Shown here: positions 27,402 to 36,609 of the stretch, one piece after another
Layout of the letters: every line of letters starts with the position of its first letter
How positions within the stretch are numbered: the first letter of the stretch is position 1
Source of the DNA: Nitrobacter sp051535235
Lineage (GTDB): Bacteria; Pseudomonadota; Alphaproteobacteria; Rhizobiales; Xanthobacteraceae
Length of the DNA: 64,000 nt
Assembly (NCBI RefSeq): GCF_051535235.1
Contig: NZ_JBPPLZ010000005.1
Coordinates: 191,863 to 255,862 of the forward strand
Direction: 5' to 3'
Translations under genes and position numbers: made by a program
The notes under the pieces: generated by a model
What the model was told of the DNA's origin: nothing
What the model saw: the letters and a program-made list of their open reading frames with translations, nothing else
Databases searched by the model: none

Positions 27402-27638
27402 GGCGGGGTTCCGGTGGGCCGGGAGTGAATTCTATCTGTTACCCTCTTACCATGACGCAATGGGCGGCCCAATACGCTGATTTTTGTGCCGATCGACGCC
27501 GCCTGCCATGGACTATCCAAGTCGTCGGTAACGGTTTCGTCATCCGCACCCAAACAGATACTCAAAAACGCGCGGGAATAACTCCGCATGTTCCACGATC
27601 AGGTCTGCATGCCCAATGACGGGCGTGGGAGACCTCCG

Positions 27639-28586
27639 ATGAGCCGCAACCACAATCACGACGGCGACGGTGTCAGCCGCCGCAAGGTGCTTGAATGCAT
27701 GACATGGGCCGGCACGGGCGTGCTCTGGACCATTGCCGGCGGCGTGCCGCGATCGCTCGGCATCGTCGGATCGGCGCAAGCCGCGGAAGCATCCGCGTCC
27801 GCCCCCACCTTCCTGCAGATCAGCGACAGCCATGTCGGCTTCGACAAGGCTGCCAACCCGCACGCGCTCGCAACGCTCGAAGAGGCGATCGGCAAGATCA
27901 AGACGCTGCCGGCGAAGCCGTCCTTCATGATCCACACCGGCGACATCACCCACCTGTCGAAAGCCTCCGAATTCGACGACGCCGAACGCATCATCTCGCA
28001 GTCGCGGCTCGACGTTCACTATGTGCCCGGCGAGCACGACTTCATCGACGAGGAAGTCAAGCTGTACCGCGAGCGCTACGGTCGCGGCACCAAGGGCGCG
28101 GGCTGGTATTCGTTCGACGCCAATGGCGTGCATTTCATCGGCCTCGTCAACGTCGTCGATCTCAAAGCCGGCGGTCTCGGCAACCTCGGCGCGGAACAAC
28201 TGACGTGGCTCGCGGACGACCTGACAGGCCGCTCGAATTCGCAGCCGATCGTGGTGTTCGCGCATATTCCGTTGTGGAGCGTCTATCCGACCTGGGGCTG
28301 GGGCACCGACGACGGCGCGCGGGCGCTCGACCTGCTCAAGAGTTTCGGCTCGGTGACCGTGTTGAACGGCCACATCCACCAGGTGATGCAGAAGGTCGAA
28401 GGCAACGTCACCTTCCATACCGCGCGCTCGACCGCCTTCCCGCAGCCCGCGCCGGGCACCGCGCCCTCGCCCGGGCCGATGAAGGTCGCCGACGACAGAC
28501 TGCGCAGCCTGCTCGGCATCGCCAGCATCGTCTTCAAACCCGGCGAGGAGCGCCTCGCCATCATCGATACGCCGCTACAAGGGTAA
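27639..28586 (+). CDS. Tat-exported calcineurin-like metallophosphoesterase
   Basis: 315 residues from the ATG at 27639 (GGGAG upstream; the frame also extends to 27588). A twin-arginine signal (SRRKVLECMTWAGTG, RR at 14-15) ends near AQAAE. The di-metal phosphoesterase motifs follow: ISDSHVG (61-67), HTGDITH (~99-105), GEHDF (131-135, where GNHD is usual), FAHIPL and NGHIHQ. The asparagine-to-glutamate change in GNHD is notable but seen in some secreted members. Located eight bases before a cupredoxin gene and upstream of an ECF sigma pair. Phosphoester substrate unknown. Confidence 0.9.
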   Translation: MSRNHNHDGDGVSRRKVLECMTWAGTGVLWTIAGGVPRSLGIVGSAQAAEASASAPTFLQISDSHVGFDKAANPHALATLEEAIGKIKTLPAKPSFMIHTGDITHLSKASEFDDAERIISQSRLDVHYVPGEHDFIDEEVKLYRERYGRGTKGAGWYSFDANGVHFIGLVNVVDLKAGGLGNLGAEQLTWLADDLTGRSNSQPIVVFAHIPLWSVYPTWGWGTDDGARALDLLKSFGSVTVLNGHIHQVMQKVEGNVTFHTARSTAFPQPAPGTAPSPGPMKVADDRLRSLLGIASIVFKPGEERLAIIDTPLQG

Positions 28587-28593
28587 GGGTCGT

Positions 28594-28923
28594 ATGATGT
28601 CCCTGAACTTGCGCACGAGCGCCGTCCGGCTTGCAGTGGCTGCCGCGCTTGCAATGCAAATATCCGCTGCCCATTGCGAGGAGGTGTCGGTGACGATCGA
28701 CAACTTCACCTTCGAACCGGCGCAACTGACGGTGAAGGCCGGCACCACCGTGACGTGGACCAACCGTGACGACATTCCGCATACGGTCGTTTCCGCCGGC
28801 AACTTCCGCTCCAAGGCGCTGGATACCGACGACACATACTCGTTCACCTTCACCAGCGCCGGCGACTACACATATTTTTGCTCGCTGCACCCGCATATGG
28901 TGGGACTGATCAAGGTTGAGTAA
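28594..28923 (+). CDS. Periplasmic cupredoxin (amicyanin/plastocyanin-like)
   Basis: 109 residues with a Sec signal cut near AHCEE. The blue-copper fold is clear: VTIDNFTFEPAQLTVKAGTTVTWTN strand region, then ligands H63 (IPHTVV), C96 (YFCSLHPHM), H99 and M102, a complete type 1 copper site in the short amicyanin-like spacing. It would carry electrons or bind copper in the periplasm. Starts seven bases after the phosphoesterase stop; probably co-transcribed with it and with the following sigma/anti-sigma genes. Confidence 0.9.
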   Translation: MMSLNLRTSAVRLAVAAALAMQISAAHCEEVSVTIDNFTFEPAQLTVKAGTTVTWTNRDDIPHTVVSAGNFRSKALDTDDTYSFTFTSAGDYTYFCSLHPHMVGLIKVE

Positions 28924-28999
28924 CAGCCAAAAGCAAGGCATCACCTTGGGGCTCAGGCAGCGCCCCGCTGCCCGAGCCCACCCGGCTGCGAACACCACG

Positions 29000-29563
29000 A
29001 TGCTGTTTGGTTCACCCGGAGACGATCAGACAAAAGCGCAGCGCTTTCGCGACGCGGCCCTGCCCTATCTCGACGACGTCTACACTGTCGCGCGCTATCT
29101 CCTGCGCGATTCCGCCGACGCCGAGGACGCCGTGCAGGAATGCTATCTGCGCGCATTGAAGCATTTCGACACTTACCGCGGTCCGGCGATGAAGCCATGG
29201 CTGCTCGCGATCCTGCGCAATGTCTGCCATGCGGAATTCGCTCGCCGCGCCAGGTCGGCCGCAACGACCATCGATGACCTGCCCGAAAGCGCCGAGGCCA
29301 CCGCACCGCTGTGGCGTGAAGCACAGGACACACCGGAAGCACAGGCATTGCAAAAACGCGATGCGAATGCGATCCGGCGGATGATCGCAGCACTGCCAGA
29401 ACCGTTTCACGAGACGTTGGTCCTGCGCGAAATCCAGAATCTGTCCTATCGCGAGATCGCCGAGATTGTCGATGCGCCGGTCGGCACCGTCATGTCACGG
29501 CTCGCGCGGGCGCGCGCCATGCTGCGGTCGGCGTGGCTTGCGGAAGAGGAGCCATCCAGATGA
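29000..29563 (+). CDS. ECF-family sigma factor
   Basis: 187 residues from the ATG at 29000 (a TTG at 28916 is in frame and overlaps the cupredoxin stop, but adds a non-family N-terminus). Region 2: ALPYLDDVYTVARYLLRDSADAEDAVQECYLRALKHFDTYRG, then KPWLLAILRNVC. Region 4: LPEPFHETLVLREIQNLSYREIAEIVDAPVGTVMSRLARARAML. Its stop overlaps the anti-sigma start (ATGA). It likely controls this cluster, possibly in response to redox or copper stress; the signal is inference. Confidence 0.92.
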   Translation: MLFGSPGDDQTKAQRFRDAALPYLDDVYTVARYLLRDSADAEDAVQECYLRALKHFDTYRGPAMKPWLLAILRNVCHAEFARRARSAATTIDDLPESAEATAPLWREAQDTPEAQALQKRDANAIRRMIAALPEPFHETLVLREIQNLSYREIAEIVDAPVGTVMSRLARARAMLRSAWLAEEEPSR

Positions 29564-30321
29564 CCTGCGATGAAGCAGATATTCTTCTGCACGCGCTGAT
29601 CGACGGCGAACTCGATGCCGGTCACGCGCGCGAGGTCGAAAACCATATCTCCACCTGCGCGCGCTGCGCGGCCGCGCTCAGGACCTACCGCGACATGAAG
29701 GCAGCCATTGCGACGGCGGACATGCGCTTCACCGCGCCTGCGCACTTGCGCCAGCGGATCGAGGCGGCCATGCCGCAGTCGCGCGGCACCAGCCGCCGCT
29801 CGGTGCTTGCAGGTTTCGCCCTCGGTTCCGCCGTCTCCGCGATTGCGGCGACCGGCATCGTCGCGATCATGCTGCGCAACGACGACGAACAGCGTATCGC
29901 CTCCGAGATCGTATCGGCGCATCTGCGATCACTGCAGGCGGGACATCTGACCGACGTGCTCTCGACCGACCAGCACACGGTCAAACCGTGGTTCAACGGG
30001 CGGCTCGATGTATCGCCGCCGGTGATCGACCTGACGGCGCTCGGCTTTACGCTGATCGGCGGACGGCTCGATTACATCGATGGGCGAGCCATCGGCGCGG
30101 TCGTCTACAAGCGGCGCGCGCACGTCATCAATCTCTTCGTCGCACAGACACCAAATGCCACCCATAGCCCCGCGCGCACCGAGGATGTGCAGGGCTTCAA
30201 CATCCGACGCTGGCGCGACCACGGTCTGAATTTCTGGGCGGTGAGCGATCTCAATGCCGACGAGCTTGCCGAATTCAGCGACAAGTTCGAAAAGGCGATG
30301 CAGGCGAACGGGAACGGTTAG
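29560..30321 (+). CDS. Zinc-binding transmembrane anti-sigma factor
   Basis: 253 residues, ATG 29560 overlapping the sigma stop. The ZAS motif is H29-x3-C33-x2-C36 (ENHISTCARCAA) after the helix LLHALIDGELDAGHAREV. A transmembrane stretch (VLAGFALGSAVSAIAATGIVAIML) spans about residues 92-115. The periplasmic part contains LTALGFTLIGGRLDYIDGRAIGAVVYKRR and FNIRRWRDHGLNFWAVSDLN, typical of this anti-sigma family. The Cys/His centre suggests redox-sensitive release of the sigma factor, by analogy to other ZAS proteins. Confidence 0.92.
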   Translation: MTCDEADILLHALIDGELDAGHAREVENHISTCARCAAALRTYRDMKAAIATADMRFTAPAHLRQRIEAAMPQSRGTSRRSVLAGFALGSAVSAIAATGIVAIMLRNDDEQRIASEIVSAHLRSLQAGHLTDVLSTDQHTVKPWFNGRLDVSPPVIDLTALGFTLIGGRLDYIDGRAIGAVVYKRRAHVINLFVAQTPNATHSPARTEDVQGFNIRRWRDHGLNFWAVSDLNADELAEFSDKFEKAMQANGNG

Positions 30322-30323
30322 AA

Positions 30324-30366
30324 CATGATCCCGAAAAGTGGAAACCGGTTTTCGGAAAAGATCATG
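30324..30366. repeat. Dispersed palindrome CATGATC...GATCATG
   Basis: Outer arms CATGATC (30324-30330) and GATCATG (30360-30366), inner CCGAAAA (30331-30337) and TTTTCGG (30349-30355) around a GGAAACCGG centre. This is a widespread intergenic element of Rhizobiales. It lies between convergent genes and may terminate both. Confidence 0.75.
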
Positions 30367-30427
30367 CTCAAACAATAAAGATAAGCGACGAGTCTGATTC
30401 AGCGCAGTTGAAACCAGACTCCAAGCA

Positions 30428-31819
30428 TCAGGCCGACTTGCGGACGGCGTTGTCCATCAGCGTCTTGCCGAGCGACCAGATCGCGCCGGGAACCTGATGA
30501 CTCGCGGCGATGACGCTGTCGAACGAGGTCTCGATCCACTTGCAGTCTTCGTCGTTGATGATGAGCGGCGGCAGCAGCTTGATGGTATGGCTGCCATGAC
30601 CGGAGACCTGGGTGAGGATCTTGTGATCCTTGAACAGCGGCACCGTGATGAGCTGACAGAACAGGCCCTTGTTGGCCGTCTCCAGCAGATTCCACGACGC
30701 CCGCAGCCGCAGTGATTTGGGCGGCCCGAACTCGATGCCGATCATCAACCCCTTGCCGCGCACCTCCTTGAGAAGTTCGTAACCCGGCACCATGCGGGAC
30801 AGCGCCTGCCGCAGTTCGTCGCCGCGCCTGGCCGCATTCTCGATCAGCTTCTCGGCCTTCAGCACTTCAAGGGTCGCGATGCCGGCCGCCATCGCGAGAT
30901 CGTTTTTGGCGAAGGTCGAGCCGTGCACCACGGCGCGATCCATGCGGTTGAATATCTTGTCGAAGACATGCTTGCGGGTCAGCACCGCGCCGACCGGCAC
31001 ATGGCCGCCGGACAGGGCTTTGGCCAGCAGCACCATGTCGGGTTCGACGTTCCAGTGCTCGACGGCGAGAAAGCGTCCGGTACGGCCGATGCCGGTCTGA
31101 ACTTCATCCGCCACGAACAGGGTGCCATATTTCCGACACAGCGCGGCCGCTCCCGGCAGGAATTCGTCGCTCGGTATGTTGACGCCCTTGCCCTGGATCG
31201 GCTCGACGATGAAGGCTGCGACCCGCCGCGATGACAGCGCCTGCTCCAGCGCGGCCAGATCGTTGAAGGGAATGACCGCGCAGTCCGGGAGCAGAGGATC
31301 GAATCCGCCGCGGAAATTCTTGTCGTCGGTCAAAGACAGCGCGCCGTAGGTCAGCCCGTGATAGGCGTGATCGCAGTAAACGATGCCGGTCCGCCCGGTG
31401 GCGACACGCGCGAACTTGATTGCGGCCTCGACGCTTTCAGCCCCCGAATTCGCAAAAAAGACCTTGTCGAGGTAGGGAACATGCGCGAGCAGCCGCTCGG
31501 CCAGAACGCCGGCCAGCGTCGAGACATCCATCTGCACGAGATTCGGCAGGTCGCTGTCGAGGACGCTTTTGAGGGCATCCCGCAGCACGGGATGGTTCCG
31601 CCCAATCGCAAAAACGCCAAATCCGCTGAGTAGGTCAAGGTAACGGGCGCCGTCGCGATCAACCAGATATTGACCGTGACCGCTCTGGAAACCGACATCG
31701 TAGCCGATGGTTTTCAGAACTCTGACGAGCTGTTCATTGAGGTGGCGGACATGCATCGCGCTGCGCTGCGCCTGCCGTTCCACAAACATCTCGGAAACGT
31801 CTAGATTTGGATATAGCAT
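30428..31819 (-). CDS. hpnO: HpnO, aminobacteriohopanetriol-forming aminotransferase
   Basis: Class III PLP aminotransferase that converts a ribosylhopane-derived aldehyde to aminobacteriohopanetriol. 463 residues. Seen: FFANSGAESVEAAIKFAR (PLP phosphate region), ADEVQTGIGRTG with D238, and the Schiff-base lysine K267 in LLAKALSGGHVPVGA. The opening HVRHLNEQLVRVLKTIGYD and closing CKWIETSFDSVIAASH match HpnO rather than ornithine aminotransferases. Its place next to hpnN in a hopanoid region supports the assignment. Convergent with the anti-sigma gene; possible promoter region 31820-31949 shared with the divergent DUF2147 gene. Confidence 0.88.
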   Translation of the reverse strand: MLYPNLDVSEMFVERQAQRSAMHVRHLNEQLVRVLKTIGYDVGFQSGHGQYLVDRDGARYLDLLSGFGVFAIGRNHPVLRDALKSVLDSDLPNLVQMDVSTLAGVLAERLLAHVPYLDKVFFANSGAESVEAAIKFARVATGRTGIVYCDHAYHGLTYGALSLTDDKNFRGGFDPLLPDCAVIPFNDLAALEQALSSRRVAAFIVEPIQGKGVNIPSDEFLPGAAALCRKYGTLFVADEVQTGIGRTGRFLAVEHWNVEPDMVLLAKALSGGHVPVGAVLTRKHVFDKIFNRMDRAVVHGSTFAKNDLAMAAGIATLEVLKAEKLIENAARRGDELRQALSRMVPGYELLKEVRGKGLMIGIEFGPPKSLRLRASWNLLETANKGLFCQLITVPLFKDHKILTQVSGHGSHTIKLLPPLIINDEDCKWIETSFDSVIAASHQVPGAIWSLGKTLMDNAVRKSA

Positions 31820-31949
31820 CCGCTACATAGTTCGGTTGATGGCGGTTTCGTCAACTGAAAAACATGAATCCGACAATTTGACTTTTCAACTGATCCCCGG
31901 CCCACTTAAGCACAGGCTTGAAGATATGTTTCAGCGCCCAGGACATACC

Positions 31950-32636
31950 ATGCGTACTTTAAATTATTGCAGAATTCTCGCCACTACCTCTCTCGTCGCA
32001 GCGGCGCTGGTGACAGCGGGATTCGGACCAGCCGGAGCAGCCGATCCGACCGGCGACTGGCGCGTTGCCGACGGCGTCGCCAACATTCGCGTCGCCGAGT
32101 GCAACGGAGCGATGTGGGGGGTCGTTGCCTGGGAGAAACAGCCCGGCGGCGTCGACCAGAACAATCCGGACGTCGCGAAAAGGAGCCGGCCCACGCTCGG
32201 AATGCCAATTCTTCTGGATATGAAAAAGAAGAAGCCCGAGAAGGAGGAGTGGGACGGTCAGGTTTATAATGCCAAGGACGGCAAACTTTACGAGTCCTCG
32301 ATCAAGCTTGCATCGCCCGATCAACTCGAGATTGAAGGCTGCGTGCTCGGTTTCCTGTGCGGCGGCGAAACCTGGACTCGCGTATCCGGCCCGATTCCCA
32401 GCAGTCCGTCCAACAATCCCGCCGGTCCCGCCAATCCTTCCGCAAGCAGCACTGCCAAGGGCGCGCCGAAAGCAGGCATGGCGAAGAGCTCGCCGCCGAA
32501 GGCCCAGGCCAGGACCACCGGTCAAAAGACAACGACGGCCGCTACGACGACCGCCACCTCGCCGGCCGATCCCGTGGGCGATATCTGTCTACTTCCCGAC
32601 ATCGCGGGGGCGGCCCATGAGCGCGGGCTGAAATAG
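31950..32636 (+). CDS. Secreted DUF2147 family protein
   Basis: 228 residues from the ATG at 31950 (MRTLNYCRILATTSLVAAAL signal, cut near AGAAD). The body opens PTGDWRVADGVANIRVAEC and continues WDGQVYNAKDGKLYESSIKL and EGCVLGFLCGGETWTR, the hallmark of DUF2147 periplasmic proteins. A long Ala/Pro/Ser/Thr/Lys tail (~150-210) is low complexity. Function unknown; DUF2147 proteins resemble lipocalin-like beta barrels. It lies between hpnO and hpnN, and its 3' end overlaps the hpnN 3' end by 48 bases on the opposite strand. Confidence 0.82.
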   Translation: MRTLNYCRILATTSLVAAALVTAGFGPAGAADPTGDWRVADGVANIRVAECNGAMWGVVAWEKQPGGVDQNNPDVAKRSRPTLGMPILLDMKKKKPEKEEWDGQVYNAKDGKLYESSIKLASPDQLEIEGCVLGFLCGGETWTRVSGPIPSSPSNNPAGPANPSASSTAKGAPKAGMAKSSPPKAQARTTGQKTTTAATTTATSPADPVGDICLLPDIAGAAHERGLK

Positions 32637-35174
32637 TAGCACTGCTGCGAGCGTCGTGACGAGCGACAGCGCCAGCAGCTTGCCCATGCTCGCCGTGCCC
32701 GGATGGCTCGACAGCCACAGGCTGCCGAACGCGGTCGCGGTGGTCAGCGCGCTGAAAAAGATCGCCCGCGTCAGGCTCGATTGCAGCAGGTTGGTCCTGC
32801 CGGAACGCCAGGCGGTGACGTAGTATATCTTGAACGCCACGCCGACGCCGAGCAGCAGCGGCAGCGCGACGATGTTGGCGAAGTTGAGCGGAAGCCCGAT
32901 CAGGACGCAGATCTCCAGCGTCACCGCCCCTGCGACCAGCAGCGGCACCAGCGTCAGCAACACGTCGGTGATTCGGCGCAGGGCCAGCCAGAGCAGGATG
33001 CTGATCGAGATCAGCGCCCACAGCCCGGCCTCGATAAATGCCTTTACGATGGTGTCGCCGGATTTGAGAATCGATACCGGTCCGCCGATCGCGGTCGGCT
33101 CGGCGGCGAGCACGGCGCTGGCAAACTTGCGCAGCGTATCATTGTTATCCGGATCGCCGCGCGGCAACGCTTCGACACGCATGACGCCGTCGCTCTTCCA
33201 GAGCTTCACGAAATCCGGCGGCAGGGATTTCAGGCTGATGGGTTCGGCCTTCAATGAGTTGCGGATCTGCTCGAACATCAGTTTGAGCGGTTCGACGAAC
33301 ATGGCTTGAACTTTTTCGCGCGTCGCCTCGTTCGACTCGGCCAACCGGGTGAGATCGTCGGCCAGCCGCTTCGCGGCCGCAGCGCCCGGCCCCTGATTGC
33401 TGCCGGCGGCCTTGCGCAGGCTGTCGGCGGCCTCCTTCAGCGCGCTGACATTCTCCTCGTCGGAGGGCGGCGGGTCGATCGAATCCGGATTGAGCGCGGG
33501 ACCGAGAACCTTGGCGCCCTGCGCGATCAGCTTGAGCTTCTCCGGCTGGTCGGCCGGGACAAAGCTGTCGAGACCTCTCGTGCGTGCGACTTCAGGCACC
33601 TTGGCGAGCCGGGCCTCGACCTGCTTTGCCTCCTGCTCTGACTTGACCATCACGTTGATGGCGTTCGCGCCGGTCTCCGGATCTTTCCGCAAATCCAGAT
33701 ACGTCGCGATCGATTCGACTTTCGCGCTCCTCAGGTGAATCGGATTGAAATCGAACCGCAGGAAGTAGAGCGCGGGTGATCCGAGAATCACGACCGCGAG
33801 CGTACCGACGATGATCGCCACGCGATGCTTTTCGAGAAAATGATCGAGCGGCGCCAGAAACGCGTAGCCGACCGGATCTTTCTCACCAGGCGGATTCAGA
33901 AGACGCAGCAACGCCGGGAGCACGGTGATGCTTGCGAGAAAGGCGACCAGCATGCCGACGCCGGCGATCTTGCCGAGTTCCGAAACACCCTTGTAATCGG
34001 TCGGCAGGAACGACAGAAAGCCCGCCGCGGTCGCCATCGCCGCCAGCGACAGCGGCACCGCCGAACGCTTCGCCGCTATCAGCAGCGCGGCGTCCAGATC
34101 GTCGGTCTTGAAGCGTTCGGAGCGGTAGCGGACGCTGTACTGGATGCCGAAATCGACGCCCAGTCCGACAAACAGAACGGCGAACGCGATCGACAGAAGA
34201 TTGAGCGATGTCACCATCATGAGGCCGAGCGCCGTCGTGATCGCGAGGCCAATGAACAGCGTCACGAACACCGCGAAGATGATCTTCGGCGAGCGCAGCG
34301 CCAGCCAGAGAATCACCAGCACCACCAGCACCGTGCCGATGCCGTTGACGACCGCGCCCTCCTGCACGGTGGCGAATTCCTCGTTGGCGATGGGAACCGG
34401 CCCGGTCAGGCGGACGCGGGCGTCGAACTTGCCGGCGAGATCCAGATCCGTGGCGGCTTGACGGATCGCGTCGGTGGCATCCTTGCCGGGTTCCAGCGCG
34501 TTGAAATCGAGGTACGGCTTGACCTGGATCAGCGTGCGGCGATCGGAATCGGTCAGTGGCTTGTCGCTGGCCAGTTCACGCCAGGAAAAAGTGCCCTTCC
34601 CTTTGGTCAGGACGTCCTCGATGCTCTGGGCGATCTCCGAGAACGGTCGCGCCGTGCTGTCCAGCGCGAACTGACCCCGCTTCAGGCCCACGAGCGCCGT
34701 TTCGAGCGCCCCTGTCAGCCCGCGCAGACTCGGATCGCCGGCCATGATCTCAACAAGCGGCGCGGCCTCGCTGAATTGACCGGTGATCTGCCTGACCTCG
34801 TCGGTCGGCAGGAAAAGCAGGCCGTTTCGTTCAAAAAACGGACCGCCGCCGAGTTGCTGAACGGCTTCGAAATGATTGTGGTCGCTGGCGAGCTTCGCCG
34901 TCAGCATGGCGCCGGCTGCCCCCGCAAACTCGGCAGTCGGGGCCTCCACGACCGCAAGGATCAGCCTTTCCTGGTCGAAGGCCTTCTCAAAAGCGATGTC
35001 GCGTTGCCGCCAATCGAGGTTGGGCGAGATCAACCTATTGATATCAGTATTGATTTCAAAATTTCTCGCGGTATAAAAGACCGCTCCGGCCGCCAGCACG
35101 ATCGCGATCAAAGCGGTAGCCAGGGCAAATCGTATACAAGTCTTAACGATTGAAACAACAATACCTGTCAGCAC
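32589..35174 (-). CDS. hpnN: HpnN, hopanoid-transporting RND family protein
   Basis: 861-residue MMPL-type RND transporter moving hopanoids from the inner to the outer membrane. Topology is TM1, a large periplasmic loop, TM2-6 (including LLSIAFAVLFVGLGVDFGIQY with the GVDFGIQ motif), TM7, a second loop with a helical/coiled stretch (ALKEAADSLRKAAGSNQ...), and TM8-12. NFEINTDINRLISPNLDWRQR after TM1 is the HpnN signature. Divergent from ispH and close to hpnH and hpnO. Assignment over other MMPL proteins rests on the motif and on context. Confidence 0.92.
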   Translation of the reverse strand: MLTGIVVSIVKTCIRFALATALIAIVLAAGAVFYTARNFEINTDINRLISPNLDWRQRDIAFEKAFDQERLILAVVEAPTAEFAGAAGAMLTAKLASDHNHFEAVQQLGGGPFFERNGLLFLPTDEVRQITGQFSEAAPLVEIMAGDPSLRGLTGALETALVGLKRGQFALDSTARPFSEIAQSIEDVLTKGKGTFSWRELASDKPLTDSDRRTLIQVKPYLDFNALEPGKDATDAIRQAATDLDLAGKFDARVRLTGPVPIANEEFATVQEGAVVNGIGTVLVVLVILWLALRSPKIIFAVFVTLFIGLAITTALGLMMVTSLNLLSIAFAVLFVGLGVDFGIQYSVRYRSERFKTDDLDAALLIAAKRSAVPLSLAAMATAAGFLSFLPTDYKGVSELGKIAGVGMLVAFLASITVLPALLRLLNPPGEKDPVGYAFLAPLDHFLEKHRVAIIVGTLAVVILGSPALYFLRFDFNPIHLRSAKVESIATYLDLRKDPETGANAINVMVKSEQEAKQVEARLAKVPEVARTRGLDSFVPADQPEKLKLIAQGAKVLGPALNPDSIDPPPSDEENVSALKEAADSLRKAAGSNQGPGAAAAKRLADDLTRLAESNEATREKVQAMFVEPLKLMFEQIRNSLKAEPISLKSLPPDFVKLWKSDGVMRVEALPRGDPDNNDTLRKFASAVLAAEPTAIGGPVSILKSGDTIVKAFIEAGLWALISISILLWLALRRITDVLLTLVPLLVAGAVTLEICVLIGLPLNFANIVALPLLLGVGVAFKIYYVTAWRSGRTNLLQSSLTRAIFFSALTTATAFGSLWLSSHPGTASMGKLLALSLVTTLAAVLLFQPALMGRPRDVGK

Positions 35175-35619
35175 GTTCTTTCTTTCTGCTACCGCAATAC
35201 GTAAAAGGCACGGAATTCCGGTCCGATTCTTCCGCCTGATCTAGTGGTTTTGTACCCTGTTGTCTTCAGAAGCTTGGACAAAGTGGCCACGGTTGATTGG
35301 GGAATGATTGCCGGAGGATTCGGCTTTCGGTCGGTCGCCTTGATATAAGGCCGCCGGGTGGATGACAAAGTGACGAACGGGTGAGGCTTCGAAGCCGAGG
35401 CTGTATCATAATACCGGAATTGGCTTTCCGGCACGGATGCAGCGGCCAAACGTCAGCTTTGGGGCTTTTTTGCCCGGATTCATGCCCCTGTAAGTCATAG
35501 CGAGTTCCCGGGACACGCCCGTTAGATTAAACACCTGTGACTTTTCTTGAAGACAAGTGTGATTTTAAGAAGAAAACGATCGGACTATATGGAGCTGGGT
35601 ATAATGCATAAGGTGCAAA
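35175..35619. other. 445-base divergent promoter region hpnN / ispH
   Basis: Should contain the promoters of hpnN (minus) and ispH-hpnH (plus). A perfect TATAAT occurs at 35600-35605, but it is only 14 bases from the ispH start and has no good -35 partner. The region is less GC-rich than its surroundings. No gene is convincing here. Confidence 0.45.
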
Positions 35620-36564
35620 TTGACTGACGTTCGCCCAATTGAAATTCTTCTGGCTCAGCCGCGCGGATTCTGCGCGGGGGTGGTGCGCGCGATCGAGATC
35701 GTAGAGCGCGCTCTGGAGAAGTACGGAGCGCCGGTATACGTCCGCCACGAGATCGTTCACAACAAGTACGTCGTTGAAGGCCTGAAGAACAAGGGCGCGA
35801 TCTTCGTTGAGGACCTGTCCGAGGTTCCGCCGAAAGCCGTCACCGTGTTCAGCGCTCACGGCGTCGCGCGCAGCGTGGAAGAAGAGGCCGCCACGCGCGG
35901 TTTGCCGGTGCTCAATGCCACCTGCCCGCTCGTCAGCAAGGTCCACAACCAGGGCAAGCGCTACGTATCAAAGGGACGGACGCTGATTTTGATCGGCCAC
36001 GCCGGCCATCCCGAGGTCGAGGGAACCATGGGACAGGTTCCCGGCCCGGTTCTGCTGGTTCAGGACGTCGATGACGTTGCAGCCTTGACGTTGCCCGCAG
36101 ACACCCCGGTCGCCTATATCACGCAAACGACGCTCAGCGTCGACGACACCAAGGACATCATCCTCGCGCTCCAGCAGCGTTTTACGGATATCCAGGGCCC
36201 TGACACACGGGATATCTGCTATGCAACGCAGAACCGGCAATCTGCGGTCAGAGATCTCAGCAAGCTGGTAGATGTCATCCTTGTCGTCGGAGCAACCAAT
36301 AGTTCAAATTCTAATCGGTTGCGCGAAATCGGCACCGAAGTCGGCGTTGCGAGTTATCTCATCTCCGACGGAAGCGAACTCAACGCGGAGTGGGTGAAGG
36401 ACGCGAAAACCGTGGGCATCACCGCCGGCGCATCGGCGCCGGAAGTGCTTGTCGATGACGTCATCGAGGCCTTGAGGCGCATAGGGCCGGTGGCTGTGTC
36501 GGTGCTGCCGGGGCGCGAAGAAAACATCGAATTCCGGCTTCCATCCGAACTCACCTCAGCCTGA
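35620..36564 (+). CDS. ispH: 4-hydroxy-3-methylbut-2-enyl diphosphate reductase (IspH/LytB)
   Basis: Last enzyme of the MEP isoprenoid pathway, producing IPP and DMAPP, the precursors of the hopanoid skeleton. 314 residues. The three [4Fe-4S] cysteines are C18 (PRGFCAGV), C102 (NATCPLV) and C200 (ICYATQNRQ). Substrate motifs HEIVHN, SAHGV, GHAGHPEVEGTMGQ and TNSSNSNRLREI are intact. The start is a TTG at 35620, preceded by AAGGTG; no in-frame ATG or GTG fits. Placement before hpnH suggests a hopanoid-dedicated copy, though whether a second copy exists cannot be seen. Confidence 0.96.
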   Translation: MTDVRPIEILLAQPRGFCAGVVRAIEIVERALEKYGAPVYVRHEIVHNKYVVEGLKNKGAIFVEDLSEVPPKAVTVFSAHGVARSVEEEAATRGLPVLNATCPLVSKVHNQGKRYVSKGRTLILIGHAGHPEVEGTMGQVPGPVLLVQDVDDVAALTLPADTPVAYITQTTLSVDDTKDIILALQQRFTDIQGPDTRDICYATQNRQSAVRDLSKLVDVILVVGATNSSNSNRLREIGTEVGVASYLISDGSELNAEWVKDAKTVGITAGASAPEVLVDDVIEALRRIGPVAVSVLPGREENIEFRLPSELTSA

Positions 36565-36609
36565 TCCCTTTCAAATTTCAGACTGGTAACTCCAGAAAGA
36601 ACACTTGTG

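Noticed and set aside
35189..35449. 86-codon minus-strand frame in the hpnN-ispH gap
   Set aside because: No ribosome site, no coding bias and no family resemblance; the area is better explained as promoter DNA.
35600..35605. Perfect TATAAT before ispH as its promoter
   Set aside because: Only 14 bases from the start codon and no -35 partner, so it was mentioned in the region note but not called as a promoter.
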